Shown: positions 40,246 through 48,281 of the stretch, one piece after another
Layout: the number at the start of each line of letters is the position of its first letter
Numbering within the stretch: the first letter of the stretch is position 1
Assembly: GCA_964439015.1 (NCBI GenBank)
Contig: CAYTMV010000001.1
Span: forward strand, 1-64,000
DNA: 64,000 nucleotides
Reading direction: 5' to 3'
DNA from: Gemmobacter sp964439015
GTDB lineage: Bacteria > Pseudomonadota > Alphaproteobacteria > Rhodobacterales > Rhodobacteraceae
Notes under the pieces: model-generated
The model's input: the letters and a program-made list of their open reading frames with translations, nothing else
The model's database searches: none
Told to the model about the DNA's origin: nothing
Program-made: the position numbers and the translations under genes

Positions 40246-41200
40246 AGGTTTCCACCGCCTTGGCCCCACGTTCGGCGCGCAGGTTGCGGGCCAGCAGGTC
40301 CATGCAGGCCATCCGCACTGCCACGCCCATCTCGACCTGCTCCTGAATGACCGAGCGGTTGATGTCATCGGCAATCTCGCCGTCGATCTCGACGCCGCGG
40401 TTCATCGGGCCGGGATGCATGACGATCGCATCGGGCGCGGCATGGGCCAGCTTTTCGGCATCCAGCCCGTAGCGGTGGTAATATTCGCGTTCCGAGGGGA
40501 TGAAGCCGCCATCCATCCGCTCTTTCTGAAGGCGCAGCATCATGACGACGTCGGCGCCCTTCAGCCCCTCGCGCATGTCATCGGTCACCTCGCAGCCAAA
40601 CTCGGCCACGCCGGGCGGCATCAGGGTGGGCGGGCCGACCAGCCGCACTCGGTTTTCCATCTTGCCCAGCAGGATCAGGTTGCTGCGCGCCACCCGACTG
40701 TGGGCGATGTCGCCACAGATCGCAACGGTCAGGCGCTGGATGCGGCCCTTGGCGCGGCGGATGGTCAGCGCATCCAGCAGCGCCTGCGTGGGATGCTCGT
40801 GCCGGCCGTCGCCCGCGTTCAGCACCGCGCAATTCACCTTGCTGGCCAGAAGGTTGACCGCACCCGAGGCCGGATGCCGCACCACCAGCAGGTCGGGATG
40901 CATGGCGTTCAGCGTCAGGGCGGTATCGATCAGGGTTTCGCCCTTTTTCACGCTGGACTGCGACACCGCCATGTTCATCACATCGGCCCCCAGCCGCTTG
41001 CCGGCCAGTTCAAAACTGGCCTGCGTGCGGGTGGAGTTTTCGAAGAACATGTTGATCTGGGTCAGCCCCGCCAACGCGTCCGAGGCCTTTACCGTGCGGC
41101 GGTTCAGCTCCACATAGCGGTCGGCAAGGTCAAGAACGGTGCGGATTTCATCGGGGGCCAGATGCTCGATGCCAAGCAGGTGACGGGCGCGGAAGCTCAT
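40238..41200 (-). CDS. pyrB: Aspartate carbamoyltransferase catalytic subunit
   Basis: 320 residues from the ATG at 41200; the ATG at 41206 would sit directly on the GGGAG ribosome-binding site. The carbamoyl-phosphate motif FENSTRTQASFELA and the later HPGPMNRGVEI are both intact, as are HPTQALLDALTI and DVVMMLRLQKERM. It condenses carbamoyl phosphate with aspartate, the committed step of pyrimidine synthesis. It heads a minus-strand operon with a PH-like gene, a degenerate pyrC and plsY. No pyrI (regulatory subunit) is present, consistent with an ATCase held together by an inactive PyrC'. Confidence 0.97.
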   Translation of the reverse strand: MSFRARHLLGIEHLAPDEIRTVLDLADRYVELNRRTVKASDALAGLTQINMFFENSTRTQASFELAGKRLGADVMNMAVSQSSVKKGETLIDTALTLNAMHPDLLVVRHPASGAVNLLASKVNCAVLNAGDGRHEHPTQALLDALTIRRAKGRIQRLTVAICGDIAHSRVARSNLILLGKMENRVRLVGPPTLMPPGVAEFGCEVTDDMREGLKGADVVMMLRLQKERMDGGFIPSEREYYHRYGLDAEKLAHAAPDAIVMHPGPMNRGVEIDGEIADDINRSVIQEQVEMGVAVRMACMDLLARNLRAERGAKAVETYV

Positions 41201-41296
41201 GGGCATCTCCCTTGGTTTCGCGCGGTTATAGGAAGGCCGCGCCGAGGGGGCAAGCGCGTGTTGTGCCTTGGCCCGCCCCGGCATAGCTTGGCGGCC

Positions 41297-42124
41297 ATGG
41301 GAATCGCCGCCGACATCACCGCCGATTGGCATGCCAGCCTAGCCGCGCTGGCCTGGCAGCTTGAGATGGGCGTCGATGAGCTGATGCTGGACGCGCCGCT
41401 GGACCGTTTTGCGCTGGCCGAGGCCGAAGCGGCCGCCCGCGCGGCCGAGCCTGCCCCGGCCCCGCGTCAGACGACCCGCCAGACCCCATCAGAACCGCCG
41501 CCGCCCGCCACCAAGGTTGACCCCGTAGCCGAGGCCGAAGCGGCGGCCGGCCGCGCCACCAGCCTCGAGGCCCTGCACGACGCGCTGGCCGCCTTTCCGC
41601 ATTGCGATCTGAAAAAGGGCGCCCGGAACACCGTGTTCTGTGATGGGCGGGCAGATGCGCGCGTGATGCTGATCGGCGAGGCGCCGGGACGTGACGAGGA
41701 TGTGTCCGGCCGCCCCTTCGTGGGCCGGGCCGGGCAGATGCTGGACCGGATGTTTGCGGCGATCGGCCTGTCGCGCTCCAGCCCTGATGCGCAGGCGGGG
41801 ATTTACATCACCAATGTCATGCCGTGGCGGCCGCCCGGCAACCGTGACCCCTCGGCTGAAGAAATCGCGATGATGCTGCCCTTTCTGCGCCGACATGTGG
41901 CGCTGGCCGATCCTGCGTTAATCGTGGTCATGGGCAATACCTCGGCCAAGGCGGTGCTGGGCGTGTCGGGGATCACCCGGCTGCGCGGAGAGTGGACGCA
42001 AGGGCTTGGCAAGCCGGTCCTGCCGATGCTGCATCCGGCCTATCTGCTCCGGAACCCGTCGGCCAAGCGCGAGGCCTGGGCCGACCTGCTGTCGTTGCGC
42101 GCGCGGCTGGACAGCGTTGGCTGA
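41297..42124 (+). CDS. Family 4-like uracil-DNA glycosylase with only two cysteines
   Basis: 275 residues. A low-complexity N-terminal arm (about 40-85, Ala/Pro/Glu-rich) leads into a UDG core with GEAPGRDEDVSGRPFVGRAG (128-147) and MLHPAYLLRNP (244-254), the two motifs of family 4. Canonical family 4 enzymes bind a 4Fe-4S cluster through four cysteines; this protein has only C103 and C115, so the cluster is probably absent or formed differently. It should remove uracil from DNA. Upstream is the pyrB promoter region; a 17-bp tandem repeat spans its stop. Confidence 0.85.
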   Translation: MGIAADITADWHASLAALAWQLEMGVDELMLDAPLDRFALAEAEAAARAAEPAPAPRQTTRQTPSEPPPPATKVDPVAEAEAAAGRATSLEALHDALAAFPHCDLKKGARNTVFCDGRADARVMLIGEAPGRDEDVSGRPFVGRAGQMLDRMFAAIGLSRSSPDAQAGIYITNVMPWRPPGNRDPSAEEIAMMLPFLRRHVALADPALIVVMGNTSAKAVLGVSGITRLRGEWTQGLGKPVLPMLHPAYLLRNPSAKREAWADLLSLRARLDSVG

Positions 42125-42145
42125 CGCTCAGCGTTGGCTGAGGCT
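42112..42145 (+). repeat. Tandem 17-bp repeat across the UDG stop codon
   Basis: CAGCGTTGGCTGACGCT (42112-42128) is followed directly by CAGCGTTGGCTGAGGCT (42129-42145), 16 of 17 identical. The first copy carries the TGA of the glycosylase gene; the second ends at the first base of the convergent gene's stop codon. Confidence 0.85.
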
Positions 42146-42927
42146 CAATCGCAGCCGGTGATCTCGACCGCGCCGTCCTTGCCCAACACGGTCATACGCA
42201 GGCCCGTCGTGTCCAGATCGAAGGGCTTTCCCGCCCCCGGCACCAGATCGGCCTCGGCGGTCAGCTTGCCCTCCTGTTGTTCCAGCACCGCGTCAGACAC
42301 CCAGATGCCAGCCTCGGCAGGCTCGATCACAACAGCCTGAGGGTCGGTGATCCTCGGCATATCGAACCGTGCCGTGACGCGGACACCGTCGCTGATCGGC
42401 TCGACCGCGCAGGCCACGCCGCCCGTTTCGGTCTCAGGCAGGTGCGCCAGCGCGGCCGCGATGCGCGGGTCTTCCGTCGGCTGCGGCTGCGCGCCCCCAA
42501 GGTTTGCGTCAAGGTCCAGCGCCGCGGGCATGCAGACATCCTCGCAGATGCCAAGGTCGATGCGGGCGGCAATCTGCATCGGCTGGGTCGGATCGACCGG
42601 GGTCAATTCGATCGGCAGGATCAGCTCGTCGAGATAGCCGATGGTCTGCACCCCGTCGCGCTCAAACACCTGCGGCGTCGGCCAGTGCAACTGCGCGCCC
42701 GCCAGATTGGCCGAGCCCGACCAGTCGAACTGCGGAGGCAGACCGGCATCGCCGGGGCTGCGCCAGTAGGTTTTCCAGCCGGGGGCCAGTTGAAGGTGCA
42801 GCGCAGCCATGCGGGTGCCGCTTTCGGTGGTCCAGCCGGGCAGGATCTCTGCCGCCAGAATCTGCGGCGGGCTTTCCGCCTGGGCGGGCAGGGCGAGGGC
42901 GAGCAGGAGGGCAAAGGCTTTTCTCAT
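42145..42927 (-). CDS. DsbD N-terminal-domain (DsbD-alpha/ScsB-like) periplasmic protein
   Basis: 260 residues with a cleavable signal peptide (about 1-18, ALALPAQAES). The rest matches the thiol-disulfide interchange DsbD N-domain, with GWKTYWRSPGDAGLPPQFDW near residue 50 and ICEDVCMPA near 126 as the candidate redox cysteine pair. A further C lies near 174 and another near the end (ITGCD). Unlike full DsbD it has no transmembrane electron-transfer domain or thioredoxin domain, so a partner must supply electrons. It is monocistronic and divergent from the AlgH gene. Confidence 0.85.
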   Translation of the reverse strand: MRKAFALLLALALPAQAESPPQILAAEILPGWTTESGTRMAALHLQLAPGWKTYWRSPGDAGLPPQFDWSGSANLAGAQLHWPTPQVFERDGVQTIGYLDELILPIELTPVDPTQPMQIAARIDLGICEDVCMPAALDLDANLGGAQPQPTEDPRIAAALAHLPETETGGVACAVEPISDGVRVTARFDMPRITDPQAVVIEPAEAGIWVSDAVLEQQEGKLTAEADLVPGAGKPFDLDTTGLRMTVLGKDGAVEITGCD

Positions 42928-43049
42928 GCCCCCGATATGGCGCGCCCGAACGATTCAGCAAAATCACATTCGGGCGACACCGCGTTACAGTGGCCCTCTT
43001 GCCGCAGCCCGCCCGCCGGCCCACATTGAAGAAAACGGAGGTGCGGCAC

Positions 43050-43604
43050 ATGGACCTGACTGGCTCGATCCTGATTTCGATGCCCGGCATGGGCGATCCA
43101 CGGTTTGCCCATAGCGTGGTGCTGATCTGCGCCCATTCGGACGAGGGGGCGATGGGGCTGATCGTCAACAAGCCCCTGCCGGACCTGAACTTTGCCGGGT
43201 TGTTGCAGCATCTCAACATCCCGACCAGCCCCGAGGGGCGCGACATCCGCGTGCATTTCGGTGGCCCGGTAGAACGCGGGCGCGGTTTCGTGCTGCATTC
43301 GACCGATTGGCCGGGCGAGGGTGGCACGCTGGAGGTTGCGGGCGACTACGGCCTGACCGGCACGATGGACGTGCTGCAATCGCTGGCCACGGGGGGCGGC
43401 CCCTCCCGCGCGCTGCTGGCGCTGGGCTACGCCGGCTGGTGGCCAGGGCAGCTGGAGGCCGAGATCGCGCGCAACGACTGGCTGACGGCCGACGCCCCGC
43501 AGGATCTGGTGTTTGCCGCGGATGATGGCGGCAAATGGGCGGCGGCCTTGAAACAGCTGGGGGTCGACCCGCTGTCGCTGTCGGCCACCGCCGGGCGGGC
43601 CTGA
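43050..43604 (+). CDS. YqgE/AlgH family protein
   Basis: 184 residues from the ATG at 43050 (GGAGG upstream). The family signatures are clear: GSILISMPGMGDPRFAHSVV at 5-24 (quoted in part), EGAMGLIVNKPL, and HFGGPVERGRGFVLHS. It is a soluble beta-rich protein of unknown biochemical role, tied to alginate regulation in Pseudomonas by genetics only. It is convergent with the ALDH16 gene with no space between their stops. Confidence 0.93.
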   Translation: MDLTGSILISMPGMGDPRFAHSVVLICAHSDEGAMGLIVNKPLPDLNFAGLLQHLNIPTSPEGRDIRVHFGGPVERGRGFVLHSTDWPGEGGTLEVAGDYGLTGTMDVLQSLATGGGPSRALLALGYAGWWPGQLEAEIARNDWLTADAPQDLVFAADDGGKWAAALKQLGVDPLSLSATAGRA

Positions 43605-45944
43605 TCACTCGCCGTAAGGCACCCAGACGGTTTTCATCTCGGTCGCCTCGGCCAGAAACGCCGCCGCATCAGCGCGGGACCAATCGCGTGCCCTGCCGTA
43701 GTTGACCCAGGTGCGCTTGAGATTGCCGGCAGATTCGGCCTCGATGAGGCCCGATATATCGGCGCCGGAAAAGCTCCAGACCGCCTCGACATCCATATGC
43801 CCGGCAAGCGCCTTGGCCAGATCGCCATGCGGGCCGCTGATGATGTTGACCACGCCGCCGGGCACGTCCGAGGTTTCCAGCACCTGCCACAGATCGCAGG
43901 CCACCAGCGCGCCGGCCTGTCCCGGCACGATCACGCAGGCATTGCCCATCGCGATCGCCGCCCCCATCACCGAGACCAGCGCCAGAAGCGGCACCTCCTC
44001 GGGCAGCAGCGCACCGATCACGCCCACGGGCTCGGGCATCGCCAGCGCAAGGCCGCGCATCGGCACGGGCTTGGCACGACCTTCATGCTTGTCGGCCAAT
44101 GCCGCCCAGGTGAACAGCCGCTCGATGCTGGCCTGCACCTCTGCCGTGCCATCGCGCCCGGTCAGGGCGGTGATCCGGGCGGCAAACTCCGCCCCGCGGG
44201 CCGAGAGGTTTTCGGCGATGTAATAGACGACCTGCGCCCGGTTCCACGCGGTGGCCTTGGCCCAGCCCTTCTGCGCGGCTTGCGCGGCCTCCACGGCGTT
44301 GCGGATATCCTTGCGGTTGCCGATCGGCGCATGGCCCAACAGTTTGCCCCGCAGGCCAAACACCGCCCGGCAATAGCCGCCATCCGGCCGGGCCTGCTTG
44401 CCGCCGACATAAAGCTTGGCAGTGCGGTCGATCCCCTCGACCAGCGGCTGCTCGGGCGGGGGCGTGTGGACCGGCGCGCGCGCTGCGACAGCCTTGGCTG
44501 CGGGTTTCAGCCAATGGCGCAACCCCTCGCGTCCGCCTTCGCGGCCAAAACCCGACTCCTTCACCCCGCCGAAACCGGCGGCAGCGTCGAACATGTTGGT
44601 GCCATTGACCCAGACCACCCCCGCCCGCAGCTTCGGCGCGATATCGAGGGCAAGATTCACATTCTCGCTCCAGACCGATGCCGCAAGGCCGTAGCGGCTG
44701 TTATTGGCCAGCTCCACCGCCTCGGCTGGCGTGCGGAAGGTCGTGGCCACCAGAACCGGGCCAAAGATTTCTTCCTGCATCAGCGGATCGGCGGGCGACA
44801 GACCGGTGACCAGCGTCGGCGGGAAGAAACACCCGCCCTCCGGCAGGGCGCAGTCCGGCTGCCAGACCACGCCCCCGCCGCCCGCCACCATCGCGGCGAT
44901 GCGATCATGCTGCACCCGGTCGATGATCGCGCCGATATCGATGCACTTGTCCAGCGGGTTGCCCAGCCGCAGCCCGGCCATCCGCCGCTTCAGCTTGTCG
45001 ACAAAGCGCGGGGCCAGCCCTTCCTGCACCAACAGGCGCGAGCCGGCGCAGCAGACCTGGCCCTGATTGAACCAGATCGCATCGACCAACCCTTCGATGG
45101 CCGAATCGACATCGGCGTCGTCAAAGACGATGAACGGGCTTTTGCCGCCCAACTCCAGCGTCAGGGCCTTGCCGGTGCCGGCGGTGGCACGGCGGATCGC
45201 GCGCCCGACTTCGGTCGAGCCGGTGAAGGCGACCTTGTCAACGCCCGGATGGGCCACCAGCGCCGCCCCGGTTTCCCCATCACCGGTGACGATGTTCAGC
45301 ACGCCCTTGGGCAAACCGGCCTCGCGCGCGATCTCGGCAAACAGCAGCGCAGTCAGCGGTGTCTGTTCGGCAGGCTTGACCACCACGGTATTGCCGGCCG
45401 CCAGCGCCGGCGCCACCTTCCATGCCAGCATCAATAGCGGAAAGTTCCACGGGATCACCGCCGCGCACACGCCATGCGGCACCATGCCCGGCGCCTCTTC
45501 CTCGATCAGCTGCGCAAGGCCCGCGTGATAGCCGAAATGCCGCGCCACCAAGGGCAGGTCGATATCGCGCGATTCGCGGATCGGCTTGCCGTTATCCAGC
45601 GTCTCCAGCACTACGAACAGCCGCGCGTTTTTCTGCACCAGCCGCCCCAGCGCATACAGCACCCGTGCTCGTTCCGCGCCCGAGGTTTTTGACCACCGGC
45701 CAAAGGCGCGCCGAGCTGCCGCCACCGCCGCCTCCACATCCGCGCCAGTGCCTTGCGTCACCTCGGCCAGCACCGCCCCGGTTGCCGGGTTGCGCGTTTC
45801 GAAAACCGCACCCTCATGCTGAAACCGGCCATCGACAAAGCAGCCGAACCGCCCGCCATGCCCCTTGATCCAGTCCAGCGCCTCGGTGGCGCTTTCCGGG
45901 GCCGGGCCATAGTCCATGCTTGCAAAGATATCCCGCACCGACAT
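43605..45944 (-). CDS. Tandem-domain aldehyde dehydrogenase of the ALDH16 type
   Basis: 779 residues from the ATG at 45944 (a TTG at 45971 is possible). The first about 490 residues are a complete ALDH: IPWNFPLLMLAWKVAPALAAG, FTGSTEVGR, the base E265 in LELGGKSP, the nucleophile C298 in FNQGQVCCAGSR, and EEIFGPVLVAT. Residues about 515-779 form a second, truncated ALDH-like domain (LYVGGKQARPDGGY, AQKGWAKATAWNRAQVVYYI) without a nucleophile or a C-terminal module. This layout defines ALDH16, known from bacteria and animals. The substrate is undetermined. deoC lies immediately upstream on the same strand. Confidence 0.9.
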   Translation of the reverse strand: MSVRDIFASMDYGPAPESATEALDWIKGHGGRFGCFVDGRFQHEGAVFETRNPATGAVLAEVTQGTGADVEAAVAAARRAFGRWSKTSGAERARVLYALGRLVQKNARLFVVLETLDNGKPIRESRDIDLPLVARHFGYHAGLAQLIEEEAPGMVPHGVCAAVIPWNFPLLMLAWKVAPALAAGNTVVVKPAEQTPLTALLFAEIAREAGLPKGVLNIVTGDGETGAALVAHPGVDKVAFTGSTEVGRAIRRATAGTGKALTLELGGKSPFIVFDDADVDSAIEGLVDAIWFNQGQVCCAGSRLLVQEGLAPRFVDKLKRRMAGLRLGNPLDKCIDIGAIIDRVQHDRIAAMVAGGGGVVWQPDCALPEGGCFFPPTLVTGLSPADPLMQEEIFGPVLVATTFRTPAEAVELANNSRYGLAASVWSENVNLALDIAPKLRAGVVWVNGTNMFDAAAGFGGVKESGFGREGGREGLRHWLKPAAKAVAARAPVHTPPPEQPLVEGIDRTAKLYVGGKQARPDGGYCRAVFGLRGKLLGHAPIGNRKDIRNAVEAAQAAQKGWAKATAWNRAQVVYYIAENLSARGAEFAARITALTGRDGTAEVQASIERLFTWAALADKHEGRAKPVPMRGLALAMPEPVGVIGALLPEEVPLLALVSVMGAAIAMGNACVIVPGQAGALVACDLWQVLETSDVPGGVVNIISGPHGDLAKALAGHMDVEAVWSFSGADISGLIEAESAGNLKRTWVNYGRARDWSRADAAAFLAEATEMKTVWVPYGE

Positions 45945-45949
45945 CACAG

Positions 45950-46016
45950 CGCCCTTTTCATCATGATCCAAATACCCCGGGGTGAGGCCGCAGGCCGAGG
46001 GGCAGCGCCCCTTGCC
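45950..46016 (-). repeat. Gene-end repeat element, divergent third copy after deoC
   Basis: On the minus strand, starting right after the deoC stop, the sequence reads GGGGC-GCT-GCCCC hairpin, a GGCC-TGC-GGCC hairpin, then CCCCGGGGTATTTGG and ATGATGAA. The layout (GC hairpin, C-rich block, G-TATTT, TGATGAA tail) matches the elements at 6955-7007 and 7149-7199, although base identity is lower. Confidence 0.5.
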
Positions 46017-47018
46017 TCAGCCCAGCCCATGGCGCCACCCGGCCGAATAATGCCCGGTCAGATGATGCTCCAACTGCCGTTCGATATCGCCCAAAAGGCT
46101 GGAGGCGCCAAAGCGGAACAGGTCCGGTTGCAGCCAGTCATGGCCCAGCTCGTCCTTCATCAGGCTCAGATAGACCAGCGCGTCCTTGGCCTTGGAGATC
46201 CCGCCCGCAGGCTTGTAGCCGACCTTGAAACCGGTGCGCGTCTCGTAATCCCGGATCGCGCGGATCATCGTCAGGCTGACGGGCAGGGTGGCGTTCACCG
46301 CTTCCTTGCCCGTCGAGGTCTTGATGAAGTCCGCGCCGGCCATCATGCAGACCAGACTGGCGCGGGCGACGTTGCGCAGGGTCTGCAACTCGCCCGTCGC
46401 AAGGATCGCCTTCACATGGGCCTGCCCGCAGGCGGCCCGCATCTCGCGCATTTCGTCATAGAGCGCCTGCCAGTTGCCGGTCAGAACATGGCGGCGCGAG
46501 ATGACGATGTCGATCTCCTGTGCGCCCGCCTTCACGCTTTCGCCGATCTCGGCGATCCGCAGATGCCAAGGCGACAGACCGGCGGGAAACCCGGTCGAGA
46601 CGGCGGCGACCGGTATGCCCGATCCCTCCAGCGCGCGCACCGCCGGTTCCACCATCTCGTGATAGACGCAGACCGCGCCCACGGTCAGGCCGGGCATGCC
46701 CAACGCCTCAAGCATCGCCGGCGCGATGGGCTGGCGGGCCTTGGCGCACAGCCGCCGCACCCGACCTTCGGTATCATCGCCGGACAGGGTGGTCAGGTCG
46801 ATCAGGCTGACGGCTTTCAACAGCCACGCCGCCTGCCAGTCCTTCTTGATTGACCGTCGCCCCGGCAGGGTGGCGCAGCGCCGCTCGATCGCCGAGGTGT
46901 TGGCCTGAACCGAGGCCACCCAGTCCAGATCCAGATCCATGCCGGGATTGCGCGGATGGCCGGAATGGCCGGTCAGTTGCGGCAGCGTCTGCATCTGTGT
47001 CAGCTGATCGGTCGGCAT
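46017..47018 (-). CDS. deoC: Deoxyribose-phosphate aldolase
   Basis: 333 residues from the ATG at 47018. The Schiff-base lysine lies in ADFIKTSTGKEAVN and the second catalytic lysine in KVGYKPAGGISKAKDALVY. GLTVGAVCVYHEMV and the EIDIVISRRHVLTGNW segment are further family signatures. It splits deoxyribose-5-phosphate into acetaldehyde and glyceraldehyde-3-phosphate in nucleoside catabolism. The ALDH16 gene 72 bp downstream on the same strand could deal with the acetaldehyde released; such deoC-ALDH pairing is an inference from position. Confidence 0.95.
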   Translation of the reverse strand: MPTDQLTQMQTLPQLTGHSGHPRNPGMDLDLDWVASVQANTSAIERRCATLPGRRSIKKDWQAAWLLKAVSLIDLTTLSGDDTEGRVRRLCAKARQPIAPAMLEALGMPGLTVGAVCVYHEMVEPAVRALEGSGIPVAAVSTGFPAGLSPWHLRIAEIGESVKAGAQEIDIVISRRHVLTGNWQALYDEMREMRAACGQAHVKAILATGELQTLRNVARASLVCMMAGADFIKTSTGKEAVNATLPVSLTMIRAIRDYETRTGFKVGYKPAGGISKAKDALVYLSLMKDELGHDWLQPDLFRFGASSLLGDIERQLEHHLTGHYSAGWRHGLG

Positions 47019-47095
47019 CGGCCTTTTCTCCACCCGTTCCGCAGGCAGAGTGCCACGCTGCCCCGCCTTTCGGCAAGGGCGGCAGTCGCGGGATT

Positions 47096-47509
47096 TTACC
47101 GTTCGGTCAGGTTTGTCTCCGGCTTGGTCTCGGTCAGGTTGGGCGACAAGTGCTGATCGGGCGCCTCGAAGGTGGCCCAGAGACTTTCCGTGCCAGTGGC
47201 GGGCAAGTTCTCGGTGCGTTCGGCGCCGTGCATATGTGCTTTTGCCAGGAAATTGGCGGTGACCGGCGCTGTCAGAAAGATGAACAGCGTGATCAGCAGC
47301 TCATGCCAGCTCAGATCCCCACGCGCGAACCACATGTAGGTCATCGAGGCCAGCAGCACCCCGCCCAGCCCCAGGGTCGAGGCCTTGGTCGGCGCATGCA
47401 GGCGCGTCATGGTATCTGGCAGGCGGATCAGGCCATAGCTGCCCACCAGCGCGAAGAAGCCACTCACCACCAGCAGGGCGGAAATGATGATCTCTGCAAT
47501 CAGGTGCAT
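47096..47509 (-). CDS. phaG: Na+(K+)/H+ antiporter subunit G
   Basis: 137 residues with three transmembrane helices (about 4-24, 45-62, 70-90) and a polar tail. The pattern GSYGLIRLPDTMTRLHAPTKASTLGLG is the MnhG/PhaG signature. It is the last gene of the pha operon, 7 bp after phaF. Subunit of the multi-component antiporter that exchanges Na+ or K+ for H+ and supports alkaline pH and salt tolerance. Confidence 0.93.
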   Translation of the reverse strand: MHLIAEIIISALLVVSGFFALVGSYGLIRLPDTMTRLHAPTKASTLGLGGVLLASMTYMWFARGDLSWHELLITLFIFLTAPVTANFLAKAHMHGAERTENLPATGTESLWATFEAPDQHLSPNLTETKPETNLTER

Positions 47510-47516
47510 GTCGCCC

Positions 47517-47786
47517 TCACTCGATGATGTCGCCGCGCAGCAGAAACTTGGCGTAGGCCACGGTCGAGATGAACCCGGTCATGGCGAACAGCAGGGCTGC
47601 CTCGAAATTCAGGCCGGTGTTCTGCCAGATCCCGTAGGCCACCGTCAGGCCGATCATGTTCATCACCATCGTGTCCAGCGCCAGGATACGATCCGGTGGC
47701 GTCGGGCCGCGCATGAGACGCCAGAGGTTGGCCAGGAGGCCCAGCGTGAAACAGGCGCTGGCAAAGCCGAGGGCATAGCCGATCAT
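47517..47786 (-). CDS. phaF: Na+(K+)/H+ antiporter subunit F
   Basis: 89 residues with three hydrophobic helices; RGPTPPDRILALDTMVMNMIG at about 28-48 (quoted in part) is the MrpF/PhaF signature. Its start overlaps the phaE stop by 4 bp, so it is translationally coupled in the antiporter operon. Confidence 0.93.
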   Translation of the reverse strand: MIGYALGFASACFTLGLLANLWRLMRGPTPPDRILALDTMVMNMIGLTVAYGIWQNTGLNFEAALLFAMTGFISTVAYAKFLLRGDIIE

Positions 47787-48280
47787 TCGAAGATCCTCCG
47801 CAAACGAGCCTCATACCGCGCCTTGATTTCGTCGCGCACGCTGTCGGGATCGGGGGCGTGCAGGGCATGGACCAGCAAGGCGCGGCCGTCCCCGGACATG
47901 TCGGCGGTCACGGTGCCGGGGGTCATGGTGATGGTGCCGGCCAACAGCGTGATCGCTTCGGGCGTGCGCAGATCGATCGGCACGGTGATCCAGGCGGGAC
48001 GCAGCGCATGCCGGGGCAGGAACAGCACGATCTTTGCCACCACGAAATTCGACTTCACGATGTCATGCAGCACGATCCAAACATATTCGATCATCTGCGG
48101 CAGCCGTTTCAGGCGCAATATCGGACGGTCGGGCCACCATGCGGCAGTCAGCCATGGGATCATGATCCCGAGCAGGATCGCAAAGACCAGACTGCCCCAG
48201 CGAAACTCGTTCACAAGGCCAAGCCAGACCAGGATCAGCACCAGCGTCAAACCGGGATGAGGGAACAGGCGGCGCAGCAT
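47783..48280 (-). CDS. phaE: Na+(K+)/H+ antiporter subunit E
   Basis: 165 residues. Hydrophobic N-terminus (about 12-50) followed by the MnhE domain with VWIVLHDIVKSNFVVAKIVL and LLAGTITMTPGTVTADMSGDG (quoted in part). It begins 1 bp after phaD ends. Needed for full assembly of the Pha/Mrp complex in characterised systems. Confidence 0.93.
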   Translation of the reverse strand: MLRRLFPHPGLTLVLILVWLGLVNEFRWGSLVFAILLGIMIPWLTAAWWPDRPILRLKRLPQMIEYVWIVLHDIVKSNFVVAKIVLFLPRHALRPAWITVPIDLRTPEAITLLAGTITMTPGTVTADMSGDGRALLVHALHAPDPDSVRDEIKARYEARLRRIFE

Positions 48281-48281
48281 C

